This document shows positions 1 through 5,797 of a DNA stretch of 9,995 nucleotides, piece by piece (the first letter of the stretch is position 1; every line of letters begins with the position of its first letter). The notes beneath the pieces were generated by a model. That model had not been told where the DNA came from and ran no database searches. It saw nothing but the letters and a program-made list of their open reading frames with translations. The translations under genes were made by a program, and so were the position numbers. This DNA is from an uncultured Dialister sp. (GTDB lineage Bacteria; Bacillota; Negativicutes; Veillonellales; Dialisteraceae): contig NZ_UQKJ01000070.1 of NCBI RefSeq assembly GCF_900541605.1, forward strand, positions 1 through 9,995. The letters are read 5' to 3'.

Positions 1-282
1 GAGATCTCTCGACTCATCGTAGCTGTAGCGATTTTAAGAATAGTGTCAATAGCATACTGCCACCGCTCGAGATGACGATAAACGGTTAGAGACAGAAGGT
101 ATGGCGGTGGAACCGCTGATGGGTCCAATCATAAGGCGGCGCTATATGAACTGTGCGCCGCCACCTTCGCGGCGAAGCCGCGGAACGGTTCTGGCCCGAA
201 GGGCCCGACCGGCTTTCCTAGCTGCTAACAGCTAGAAGCTAGAAGCCCCCGCCTGTTCGCACGGTGGCCATCCACATGACAC
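1..282. other. Gene-free leader region rich in stem-loops
   Basis: I see no credible coding sequence here. The stretch contains several perfect hairpins: GGCGGCGC (135-142) with GCGCCGCC (155-162); CGCGGC (168-173) with GCCGCG (177-182) around a GAA loop; GGCCC (193-197) with GGGCC (201-205) around GAA; and CTAGCTG (218-224) with CAGCTAG (229-235) around CTAA. None is followed by a clear T-run, so I do not call a terminator. The 3' part (about 224-248) shares a GCTAACAGCT...GCTAGAAGCCCC word with 5655-5680, so it is probably a dispersed repeat. The gene that should lie upstream is outside the window. Confidence 0.6.
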
Positions 283-284
283 CT

Positions 285-332
285 GCGGCGGAGCCGCTGG
301 ACCTCAATTCTCAACACTCAATTCTCAATTCT
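285..332 (+). repeat. 48-bp hairpin/CTCAATTCT element, copy 1
   Basis: A GCGGC-GGA-GCCGC hairpin (285-297) is followed by a TGGACCTCAATTCTC stretch and a CTCAATTCTCAATTCT tail ending at 332. Copies of exactly this length and layout occur at 3919-3966 (minus), 4447-4494 (plus) and 8672-8719 (plus). The tail ends 7 bases before the AGGAGG ribosome binding site (340-345) of the lipoprotein gene, so the element forms its 5' leader. The role is unknown; a mobile palindromic element or an mRNA leader structure are both possible. Confidence 0.85.
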
Positions 333-357
333 TTCCATTAGGAGGTACCCATTACCC

Positions 358-873
358 ATGTATCGTAGTGCAAAGACCGCCGCTATTCTTGCGGCTTTTA
401 TGGCCGTCAGCGGGGCGGCGGTGATGATGGCGGGCTGCGGTTCCACGCAGCAGAAGGACCAGCAGGACCAGGGGGATGTGCTCACGGACGAGAAGGGGCG
501 GAAGTATCGCCTCGTGAAGAATGATGACGGCACGGAAACCGCGAAGTACGAGAACGGTGACGAGGTCACCTTCCGGAGGGATGATAACGACAACCTCCAG
601 TACGTGTCCGGCATGTCCAGCCTTCTCCCCATGCTCATGATGAGCTATTTCCTTTTCCACGGCATCAACGGCTATTCCGGCCACTACGACCGGAATACGG
701 GGAGCGTGCTGAATGACCGGCCTGCCTACACGGAGCAGAAGAAGAATCCCAATTACACCAACGGCAGCAGCACCTACCAGTCCGGGAAATCTTCCGGGAA
801 GACCACGGTCACCGCCCCGGCGGGAGGAAAGACGGGATTTGGCAGCGCCGGCGCCAGGGGAGGTGCGTCCTGA
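358..873 (+). CDS. YgiB-like (DUF1190-type) lipoprotein
   Basis: This 171-residue protein is predicted to be exported and lipid-anchored. It has a short basic N-terminus (R3, K6), a hydrophobic stretch at about residues 8-25, and a lipobox MAGC with the acceptor cysteine at residue 27. A polar, charged region follows, then a short hydrophobic patch at about 92-101 (LLPMLMMSYF) and a Ser/Thr/Gly-rich tail with TTVTAP and GGKTGFGSAG. Enterobacterial YgiB has the same order: lipobox, short hydrophobic patch, and a TTTVT...GGFG tail. The next gene is a YgiC homologue, as in the E. coli tolC-ygiABC operon. The family assignment therefore rests on layout, short motifs and synteny, not on strong overall similarity. 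The start is firm: AGGAGG at 340-345 precedes ATG 358. The stop overlaps the next start by one base (TGATG), which indicates translational coupling. The molecular function of YgiB is not established. Confidence 0.82.
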   Translation: MYRSAKTAAILAAFMAVSGAAVMMAGCGSTQQKDQQDQGDVLTDEKGRKYRLVKNDDGTETAKYENGDEVTFRRDDNDNLQYVSGMSSLLPMLMMSYFLFHGINGYSGHYDRNTGSVLNDRPAYTEQKKNPNYTNGSSTYQSGKSSGKTTVTAPAGGKTGFGSAGARGGAS

Positions 874-2168
874 TGGAAAAGACATTTATGGATGAACTGG
901 ACCGGAATATTTTCCCCTACGTGGAGTACCCGGGGTATCCTTTCCGGTATCCTACCCACCTGCCCCTGGTGATGGAGAAACGGCAGGTAGATGAGCTCCG
1001 GCAGGCGAGCGGCGACCTGTACCGCATTTTTGCGAAGGCCGTGGCCCGGGTGAAGGATATGGACGATGATTTCCTGGACGCCATGGAAATTCCGGCAAAG
1101 CTTCGGAAATACCTGCACCACGGGAATCCCATGAAGAACCTGCCTACGTGGCTGTCCCGGTTTGATTTCGTCATCGACAAAAAGGGAGCCATCCACATGG
1201 TGGAAATCAATGCGGACACTCCCTGCGCGGAAATCGAGGCGTACTACGCCAACGGGGTGGCGGCGAAGTATTTCGGCAAGAGAAATCCCAACGGCTTCGG
1301 CATGAGCGAGCTCCGGAGTTTCCTCCTGGACGTGTACCTTCGGTGCTGCGGGAACCTGTCGGCGGCGGAACTGGAAGAGCACCCCATCCTTTTCTCCTGT
1401 TTCCACGACTACATCGAGGACTACGGCACCACCCTCTTTCTCATGAACGCCATGAAGGAGGCGGTGCCGGAGGATGTGCGGGATCATATCCTCTTCGAGA
1501 CCTTCTATAATCTGGCTGTCATGGAAGACGGCAGCGTGGCCCTGCCCGACGGGCGGAGAGTGTCCTTCCTCTACCGCATGCATCCCATGGAAATCCTCAT
1601 CGAAGAGACAGCGGACCAGGACGGGTCGTCCCTGGGAGAGCTCATGATGGAGGGCTACGTGCATGACCGGTTCGCCATGATGAATCCGCCTGAGGCCATT
1701 ATCATGCAGTCCAAGGGATTCCAGGCCCTCCTGTACGCCCTCATGGAGGTGGATGCGTCCTTCTTCAGCAGCCGGGAAAAGGAGACCATCCGGAAATATA
1801 TCCCCGAATGCTATTTCCAGCGGGACTTCCGGCTGGGGGACATGCCGGAGGATTCGAAGTGGATCCGGAAACCCATCTGGGGGCGCGAAGGAAAGGGCAT
1901 CGACATCATCGACGGCATGGGCCGTGTGATCCATCGGAAACAGGTGGAAGACGAGGAAGACATCGTCCGGAGGGACAGCGAATCTTCCCTGGTCCAGCGG
2001 TACATAGACCAGCAGAGCATCGTCACCAAGACGGACGTGGGCATCCTCCAGGGATACGTGACTCTCTCCTGCTTCATGCTGGGGGATAAACCGTCGGCGA
2101 TTTACGCCCGTTTCAGCGAAGAAGAAATCGCAGGCAACGAGGCCTACTGGATTCCGGTGGTCATGTGA
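873..2168 (+). CDS. ygiC: Glutathionylspermidine synthase-family ATP-grasp protein (YgiC/YjfC-like)
   Basis: This 431-residue protein matches the synthetase (C-terminal) half of bifunctional glutathionylspermidine synthetase/amidase, an ATP-grasp ligase fold. Family landmarks are visible: VEINADTPCAEIEA (about 110-123), corresponding to the NADTP substrate/metal segment; KWIRKPIWGREGKG (329-342), corresponding to the KP..GREG nucleotide-binding loop; and a C-terminal block LVQRYIDQQ...LGDKPSAIYARF...AYWIPVVM. The N-terminal cysteine amidase domain of E. coli Gss is absent, as in YgiC and YjfC, so this is a stand-alone ligase. ATG 873 is preceded by GGAGG at 859-863 and overlaps the lipoprotein stop. 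In true Gss enzymes the reaction is ATP-dependent amide bond formation between glutathione and spermidine. YgiC-type proteins are of uncertain activity, and glutathione is often absent from Negativicutes, so the substrate here should be treated as unknown. The conserved pairing with a lipoprotein suggests an envelope-related role. Confidence 0.9.
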   Translation: MEKTFMDELDRNIFPYVEYPGYPFRYPTHLPLVMEKRQVDELRQASGDLYRIFAKAVARVKDMDDDFLDAMEIPAKLRKYLHHGNPMKNLPTWLSRFDFVIDKKGAIHMVEINADTPCAEIEAYYANGVAAKYFGKRNPNGFGMSELRSFLLDVYLRCCGNLSAAELEEHPILFSCFHDYIEDYGTTLFLMNAMKEAVPEDVRDHILFETFYNLAVMEDGSVALPDGRRVSFLYRMHPMEILIEETADQDGSSLGELMMEGYVHDRFAMMNPPEAIIMQSKGFQALLYALMEVDASFFSSREKETIRKYIPECYFQRDFRLGDMPEDSKWIRKPIWGREGKGIDIIDGMGRVIHRKQVEDEEDIVRRDSESSLVQRYIDQQSIVTKTDVGILQGYVTLSCFMLGDKPSAIYARFSEEEIAGNEAYWIPVVM

Positions 2169-2337
2169 GATCGAGGTTGAGGCCGAGATCGAGGAAGATG
2201 GGGCCAGAGGCCCTGAGGATCTAGATCCAGGTCTAGGTGATCAGGCCCTGCGGGCAAATGAGATTGAGACCGGGGCCGAGATCGAGGGAATAGGGCCCTG
2301 CGGGCCGATTCCATCAGCTAACCCCACCCTGGCGGGA

Positions 2338-2425
2338 GCCCCTTCCCGAGGAAGGGGCCTGATGCAGAGTCAATGGCACGTTTTTGGTGTAGAGTCTTTA
2401 GGAACCCAACGGCGGCGGAGCCGCT
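2338..2425 (+). repeat. 88-bp two-hairpin element, copy A
   Basis: It starts with a perfect 9-bp stem GCCCCTTCC (2338-2346), loop CGA, GGAAGGGGC (2350-2358). A conserved GCAGAGTCAATGG core and a GTAGAGT word follow, and a second hairpin GCGGC-GGA-GCCGC lies near the end. It aligns without gaps to 2565-2652 over 88 bases. The first stem differs from the second copy at four base pairs, and pairing is kept in both. The element is non-coding and its function is unknown. Confidence 0.8.
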
Positions 2426-2434
2426 AATCGTTAG

Positions 2435-2455
2435 CCTCCTTCCTTGGGAAGGAGG
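2435..2455. repeat. Perfect 9-bp hairpin, CCTCCTTCC/GGAAGGAGG
   Basis: CCTCCTTCC (2435-2443), loop TTG, GGAAGGAGG (2447-2455) forms a perfect stem with the same 9+3+9 geometry as the first hairpins of the 88-bp elements. It lies inside a weaker outer dyad: GTTAGCC on the left and GGAGGTTAGC at about 2474-2483. There is no T-run after it, so a terminator is not supported. Confidence 0.7.
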
Positions 2456-2564
2456 TGGCGCCGCCAGGCGACGGAGGTTAGCGGTTGGAAACGCCGTAGG
2501 CTGATGGTTAGGATTCTAATGGACCCTGCGGGCCGGAACTATCACCATCTCTCAGCCGTTGGCA

Positions 2565-2652
2565 GCTCTCTTCTGGGAAGAGAGCCTCGTGCAGAGTCAA
2601 TGGGACGTTTTAGAGGTAGAGTTATCAGGATTCCTATGGCGGCGGAGCTGCT
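2565..2652 (+). repeat. 88-bp two-hairpin element, copy B
   Basis: This copy begins with GCTCTCTTC (2565-2573), loop TGG, GAAGAGAGC (2577-2585), a perfect 9-bp stem whose sequence differs from copy A at four pairs. It shares GCAGAGTCAATGG, the ACGTTTT word, GTAGAGT and the GCGGCGGAGC hairpin at the end, where GCTGC leaves one G-T wobble. It lies 227 bases downstream of copy A in the same orientation. Confidence 0.8.
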
Positions 2653-2690
2653 GTCTGACGAAGAATGATTGGTACCAAATCGGGTAACTG

Positions 2691-2744
2691 AAAAGGCCAT
2701 TTTACAAAAGTGCGGCGTACCGCAGTTCTGTAAAATGGCCTTTT
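2691..2744. terminator. Bidirectional intrinsic terminator between convergent operons
   Basis: AAAAGGCCATTTTACA (2691-2706) pairs perfectly over 16 bp with TGTAAAATGGCCTTTT (2729-2744). The loop contains a smaller hairpin, TGCGG-CGTA-CCGCA. Both strands end the stem in TTTT, so it can terminate the plus-strand lipoprotein/ygiC unit and the minus-strand polysaccharide unit whose last gene stops at 2801. It is the clearest terminator in the window. Confidence 0.88.
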
Positions 2745-2774
2745 CGATTGGTTTATTTCCTCTTATCCGGTCTG

Positions 2775-2808
2775 GCGGCGGAGCCGCAGAACCTCAACTC
2801 TCAACTCT
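2775..2808 (+). repeat. Shortened CTCAATTCT-type element at the epimerase 3' end
   Basis: GCGGC-GGA-GCCGC (2775-2787) is followed by AGAACCTCAACTCTCAACTCT. It is 34 bp rather than 48 bp and carries C for T changes. The pyrimidine tail overlaps the epimerase stop codon (2801-2803), so the last residues and stop of that gene come from the element edge. The tail points into the epimerase gene. Confidence 0.65.
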
Positions 2809-3895
2809 TTTTACCCATATAGTACCCCTTATACCATTCCGCGAATTTCCGGAGGCCTTCGCGGAGGGTGGTGGCAGGGCGGTAGCCGTAGTCTTCTTCC
2901 AGTGCCTTTGTATCGGCATAGGTGACGGGAACGTCGCCGGGCTGCATGGGGACCAGTTTCTTATGGGCTTCGAAGTCGTAGTCCTCCGGAAGGACGCCGG
3001 CCCGGAGGAGTTCCTGCTGCAGGATGTCTACGAAGTGGAGGAGGTTTTCCGGATGGCCGCCGCCGATGTTATATACCGCATAGGGCGGAATGGGAAGACC
3101 GTCTTCGCCGTTCTTTCTTTCCGGTGCGCCCTGCATGACCCGGACCACCCCTTCTACGATGTCGTCTACGTAGGTGAAGTCCCGTTCGCAGTGGCCGTAA
3201 TTGAAGATTTGGATGGTCTTTCCATACCGGAGTTTATTGGTAAATCCGAAGTAGGCCATATCCGGACGGCCGGCGGGGCCGTAGACCGTGAAGAACCGGA
3301 GGCCCGTGGAGGGGATATTGTACAGTTTTGCATAGCAGTGGGCCAGGAGTTCATCGGACTTCTTGGTGGCTGCATAGAGGGATACGGGGTGGTCCACCTT
3401 ATCGTCGGTGCTGAAGGGGACCTTCGTATTGCCGCCGTAGACGGAGGAGGAGGAAGCGTAGACCAGGTGCTCCACGCCTTTGGCGCCGTTATCATAGGAA
3501 TGGCGGCAGGCTTCGAGGATGTTGTAGAAGCCGATGAGGTTGGACTCGATGTACACGTCGGGATTCGTAATGGAATACCGCACGCCGGCCTGGGCGGCGA
3601 GATTCACCACGATATCCGGATGCCAGGTGATGAAAATGGAGGTAATGGTCTCTTTATCTGCAATATTTCCCCGGATGAAATGATACTCCGCCTCCCGATG
3701 GGCTTTGCTTTCGTTCTCCAGTTCCTTCAGACGGTACTCCTTCAGGGATACGTCGTAGTAGTCGTTCATATTGTCGATGCCGATGATGCGGATCCCCTTC
3801 ACAGAAAGGAGCCGCTTCACCAGGTTCGCCCCGATAAATCCGGCAGAACCGGTGATGAAAATGGTTTTGTTTTCTAATGTGACTGGTGTTTTCAT
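2801..3895 (-). CDS. UDP-glucuronate 4-epimerase (NAD-dependent SDR)
   Basis: This 364-residue extended short-chain dehydrogenase/reductase is predicted to interconvert UDP-glucuronate and UDP-galacturonate in the cytoplasm, supplying acidic sugars for surface polysaccharide. Visible motifs are the Rossmann loop TGSAGFIGAN (G16, G19, G22), DNMNDYYD (41-48) after the second beta strand, NLAAQAGVRYSI (98-109), the YASSSSVYG segment holding the catalytic Ser (about 146-154), the catalytic YxxxK pair (Y174, K178), and RFFTVYGPAGRPDMA (200-214). The GVRYSI..P..Y..SNL.GF.NILE and YGP.GRPDMA signatures favour glucuronate epimerase over plain GalE. I chose ATG 3895 because AGGAG lies 6 bases upstream. 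An in-frame ATG at 3982 would add 29 residues, but they are translated from the repeat at 3919-3966 and are not expected to be real. It is the last gene of the minus-strand group. A related NAD-sugar epimerase activity cannot be excluded. Confidence 0.94.
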   Translation of the reverse strand: MKTPVTLENKTIFITGSAGFIGANLVKRLLSVKGIRIIGIDNMNDYYDVSLKEYRLKELENESKAHREAEYHFIRGNIADKETITSIFITWHPDIVVNLAAQAGVRYSITNPDVYIESNLIGFYNILEACRHSYDNGAKGVEHLVYASSSSVYGGNTKVPFSTDDKVDHPVSLYAATKKSDELLAHCYAKLYNIPSTGLRFFTVYGPAGRPDMAYFGFTNKLRYGKTIQIFNYGHCERDFTYVDDIVEGVVRVMQGAPERKNGEDGLPIPPYAVYNIGGGHPENLLHFVDILQQELLRAGVLPEDYDFEAHKKLVPMQPGDVPVTYADTKALEEDYGYRPATTLREGLRKFAEWYKGYYMGKKS

Positions 3896-3918
3896 GATGA
3901 TCTCCTGATGGAAAAGAA

Positions 3919-3966
3919 AGAATTGAGAATTGAGTTTTGAGAATTGAGGTCCCGCGGCTTCGCCGC
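3919..3966 (-). repeat. 48-bp hairpin/CTCAATTCT element, copy 2
   Basis: On the minus strand this reads GCGGC-GAA-GCCGC, then GGGACCTCAATTCTC and a CTCAATTCTCAATTCT tail, the same 48-base length as copy 1. The tail ends 23 bases before the epimerase ATG and just ahead of its AGGAG. Similarity to copy 1 continues past the tail: TTTCCAT[T/C]AGGAG occurs in both, so the Shine-Dalgarno may belong to the repeated unit. Confidence 0.85.
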
Positions 3967-3978
3967 AACTATCAGATC

Positions 3979-4350
3979 TCATCTTTTCTTATTTATCCTC
4001 TGTTCAATTCTAACGATAAGTGTTCCTAACATTCTAAGAATTTCATTATACAACTTTATGGCCTCTACAATATCATCGGAATCCAAGTATCCCAGGTCTA
4101 CGCAAAGAATCAGCTGCGTTTCCACTTCTGCTGCTGAGCCCTTTGCAATCCTGAGAAAATGAATAAACTCCTTGTCTGATCCACGATTAAATCCTTCAGC
4201 AATATTCGAAGGTATAGAGACAACAGCTCGACGGACCTGGTTCGTCAGGCCAAATAATTCTTCTTTAGGTAATTTACGGGTCAGTATATAGACCGTACGA
4301 ACTAAAAGTCTTGATTTCTGCCAGATAATTAAATCTTTGTAATCAGTCAT
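3979..4350 (-). CDS. Four-helix bundle protein (23S rRNA IVS-type, TIGR02436/PF05635 family)
   Basis: This 123-residue, all-helical protein belongs to the four-helix bundle family first noticed in intervening sequences of 23S rRNA genes and related in fold to the Avd accessory protein of diversity-generating retroelements. The hallmarks are DLIIWQKSR near the start, FGLTNQVRRAVVSIPSNIAEG (about 33-53) and the following SDKEFIHFLRIAKGSAAEVETQL. ATG 4350 is chosen because GGAGG lies 8 bases upstream; a TTG five codons earlier overlaps that Shine-Dalgarno. Base composition is visibly more AT-rich than either neighbour, which suggests separate acquisition. It sits between the GT8 and epimerase genes, on the same strand. 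These proteins are common next to polysaccharide genes, but their cellular role is not established, and no reverse transcriptase or variable repeat is visible here. Confidence 0.9.
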   Translation of the reverse strand: MTDYKDLIIWQKSRLLVRTVYILTRKLPKEELFGLTNQVRRAVVSIPSNIAEGFNRGSDKEFIHFLRIAKGSAAEVETQLILCVDLGYLDSDDIVEAIKLYNEILRMLGTLIVRIEQRINKKR

Positions 4351-4373
4351 GACAATCGCCTCCAAGGTGAATA

Positions 4374-4392
4374 TCGAAGTTTATAATTTCGA
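4374..4392 (-). promoter_or_regulatory. Candidate promoter/operator of the four-helix bundle gene
   Basis: On the minus strand TATAAA (4380-4385) could be a -10 box about 30 bases ahead of ATG 4350. It lies inside a short inverted repeat, TCGAA (4374-4378) and TTCGA (4388-4392), which could bind a dimeric regulator. No good -35 hexamer is present, so confidence is low. Confidence 0.3.
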
Positions 4393-4446
4393 AGGTGTAA
4401 AAATACATGATTGATCATTCAGAGAACTGATATCAAAAAGAAATCT

Positions 4447-4494
4447 GCGGCGCAGCCGCGGGACCTCAATTCTCTTCACTCAATTCTCAATTCT
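4447..4494 (+). repeat. 48-bp hairpin/CTCAATTCT element, copy 3 (possible GT8 terminator)
   Basis: GCGGC-GCA-GCCGC (4447-4459) is followed by GGGACCTCAATTCTC and the CTCAATTCTCAATTCT tail, again 48 bases. The tail ends 15 bases before the GT8 stop codon (4510-4512) and points into that gene from its 3' side. On the minus strand the hairpin is followed by a T-rich run (ATTTCTTTTTG, about 4435-4445), so this copy may also act as an intrinsic terminator for the GT8 gene. Confidence 0.8.
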
Positions 4495-4509
4495 TCTAAT
4501 CTTTCAGCC

Positions 4510-5493
4510 CTATATCTTCTCCCCAAAGTACCTGACATAATACTTCACCATTTCCCCGTACTTGCCTCTCATCCGGGCGGTGCGGGCGGCCTGGTGGAGG
4601 TTTTTGCGGCCCTTTGGCTCTACGAGGGGTACGTCTTTCCAGGGGGATGCTTTCTGGATAGCGGCGTATTCTTTCACCACCGGCCAGTCCTGGACCCAGC
4701 TGTGCCAGGGTTTCGCGTGGCCGGCGAAGTGGATGATGACCTGGTTCTTATAGTCTTCGTTCACCGGCTGTTTCTTGAAGAGGGACTGCCGGTCCAGGTT
4801 GTAGAGGTAGTTGTATCTCTTTTCCAGGTACAGGCATTTCCCGTCCAGCATTTCATTGTGGATATCCTGGTCGTGATGGGAGAGGCGGTTTCCGACGCGC
4901 TTCACGTTTTCTTCCGCCCGGTGGATGATCTCGTCGAACCAGTTTTCTTCCATCCACTGTTTCATGTTGATGAGCATCATGCCGGCGTTGAAGTACCGTT
5001 TCGTGTGGACCCGCTTCATCTGGAGCTCTTCTTTCCGGTCCGACACCACGGCCACGTCATTGCCCTGGAAGTCCAGGTCCCGCAGGTACTTCAGAGAGCC
5101 CCGGCACATCATGTCCCCGTCCAGGTAGAGCACCCGGTCCGCCACAGGGGCAATGGCCGGCGCCACGAGGAACCGGTAGAAGAAGGCGGCCACGCCGTCG
5201 GAGAGAAGAAGGGTCCTGAAGGCGCTGTCATCGATGAGGTGCACTTCCAGGGGGCTGTCCATGATTTCCGCCGCCTTTTCCAGCCGCTTCCTTTCTACGT
5301 CCTCCAGATGGTTCACGAAGAAATGGTAGCAGATGGGCATGTCCCTGTTGTGGGCATGGACGGTGAGGGCCACCACTCCCATGTGGGGAATGTAGTCAGC
5401 GGTACCGGTGAGGGCGATGTGGAAATCCCCCTCCTCCGGCTTCCGCCCGAAATGGATGGTCTCTGTAATGGCATGGGAAAGAACGTTGCTCAT
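4510..5493 (-). CDS. GT8-family glycosyltransferase (LPS RfaJ/WaaJ-like)
   Basis: This 327-residue retaining glycosyltransferase of family 8 is predicted to transfer glucose or galactose from a UDP-sugar to lipopolysaccharide core or another surface glycan at the cytoplasmic face of the inner membrane. Family motifs appear in order: FHIALTGTADYIPHMGV (24-40) for nucleotide-sugar binding, YLDGDMM (123-129) with the DxD metal site D125/D127, RYFNAGMMLINM (166-177), HHDQDIHNE (206-214), and HFAGHAKPWH (255-264), the HxxGxxKPW signature of the family. The last 50 or so residues are basic and may associate with the membrane. AGGAG lies 5 bases ahead of ATG 5493, which fixes the start. It is the first gene of the minus-strand group and is bracketed by inward-pointing repeat copies (4447-4494 and about 5573-5618). 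Donor and acceptor cannot be read from sequence. Confidence 0.92.
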   Translation of the reverse strand: MSNVLSHAITETIHFGRKPEEGDFHIALTGTADYIPHMGVVALTVHAHNRDMPICYHFFVNHLEDVERKRLEKAAEIMDSPLEVHLIDDSAFRTLLLSDGVAAFFYRFLVAPAIAPVADRVLYLDGDMMCRGSLKYLRDLDFQGNDVAVVSDRKEELQMKRVHTKRYFNAGMMLINMKQWMEENWFDEIIHRAEENVKRVGNRLSHHDQDIHNEMLDGKCLYLEKRYNYLYNLDRQSLFKKQPVNEDYKNQVIIHFAGHAKPWHSWVQDWPVVKEYAAIQKASPWKDVPLVEPKGRKNLHQAARTARMRGKYGEMVKYYVRYFGEKI

Positions 5494-5555
5494 GGTATCT
5501 CCTGGTCTTTCATAACGTCCGGCGCGCCGGATCTGTCGATGTGCTTAACTTATTT

Positions 5556-5561
5556 ATTGTA
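5556..5561 (-). promoter_or_regulatory. Possible -10 box of the GT8 gene
   Basis: The minus strand reads TACAAT here, about 63 bases upstream of ATG 5493 in an AT-rich pocket. I could not find a convincing -35 hexamer 16-18 bases upstream; the expected position falls in the degenerate repeat. This is a weak call. Confidence 0.3.
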
Positions 5562-5572
5562 CCATATCCGGG

Positions 5573-5618
5573 AGAGTTGAGGTTAGATAGTTGAGAGTTA
5601 AGGTCCCGCGGCGGCACT
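5573..5618 (-). repeat. Degenerate CTCAATTCT-type element upstream of GT8
   Basis: Read on the minus strand it has CCGCGGGACC followed by TTAACTCTCAAC and CTCAACTCT words, clearly related to the 48-bp elements but with several substitutions and a decayed hairpin. Its tail points towards the GT8 start, opposite to the copy at the GT8 3' end. Confidence 0.55.
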
Positions 5619-5750
5619 GCTGAAAGCGCCACAGGCTATTGAGTTTTCCTGACGGCTAACAGCTGGACGCTAGAAGCCCCATGCGGATGGCTCTATTCCT
5701 CAGCATGCAAATCCGCCGCGAAGGGGCTATAGCCACAGCCCTGTTCTAAT
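5619..5750. other. Divergent intergenic spacer with a dispersed repeat
   Basis: No gene is seen between the degenerate element and the promoter of the pilus genes. GGCTAACAGCTGGACGCTAG (about 5654-5673) followed by AAGCCCC resembles 222-248 near the window start, so this is probably another dispersed element. The spacer separates divergent transcription of GT8 (minus) and the pilus motor genes (plus). Confidence 0.5.
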
Positions 5751-5759
5751 TGCTATAAT
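5751..5759 (+). promoter_or_regulatory. Extended -10 promoter of the pilus motor cluster
   Basis: TGCTATAAT (5751-5759) is a consensus extended -10 (TGn) joined to a perfect TATAAT. It lies 38 bases before ATG 5798 and would give a leader of about 30 nucleotides carrying AAGGAGG (5786-5792). The -35 region (about 5731-5736) is poor, as is common for extended -10 promoters. It is the best promoter candidate in the window. Confidence 0.65.
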
Positions 5760-5797
5760 AAGGAAAATGGTCATTTTATACTCTCAAGGAGGCCATT

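Larger units (their letters stand above)
2169..2690. other. Repeat-rich convergent intergenic region without genes
   Basis: About 520 bases separate the ygiC stop from the terminator, with no convincing gene. The DNA holds GAGATCGAGG words (for example 2187-2196 and 2278-2287), CCCTGCGGGC palindromes (about 2247, 2296 and 2523), a GGGCC-AGA-GGCCC hairpin at 2201-2213, and a perfect palindrome GGATCTAGATCC at 2217-2228. The two 88-bp repeat copies and the hairpin at 2435-2455 are listed separately. A 74-codon open frame at 2444-2668 consists of repeat sequence and is judged non-coding. Confidence 0.7.

Noticed and set aside
774..1934. 386-codon open frame on the minus strand
   Set aside because: Antisense to the ATP-grasp gene, with no recognisable motifs or ribosome binding site support.
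2338..2455. Intrinsic terminators after ygiC
   Set aside because: Strong hairpins exist, but none is followed by a T-run; the hairpin at 2691-2744 fits far better.
2444..2668. 74-codon open frame on the plus strand
   Set aside because: It is read through hairpins and repeat copy B, shows no family motif, and would be rich in Arg/Gly from GC-rich palindromes.
2669..3877. 402-codon open frame on the plus strand
   Set aside because: It is antisense to the epimerase, which has full family motifs; this is a shadow caused by GC-rich codon usage.
3896..3982. 29-residue N-terminal extension of the epimerase
   Set aside because: The extra codons are the 48-bp repeat; the internal ATG at 3895 has a proper AGGAG at good spacing and family alignment begins soon after it.
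3979..4350. Diversity-generating retroelement accessory (Avd) system
   Set aside because: Only the fold-related four-helix family is present; no reverse transcriptase, template repeat or variable repeat is visible in the window.
4411..5580. 389-codon open frame on the plus strand
   Set aside because: It lies antisense across the whole GT8 gene, which carries DxD and HxxGxxKPW motifs; Val/His/Pro-rich shadow sequence.
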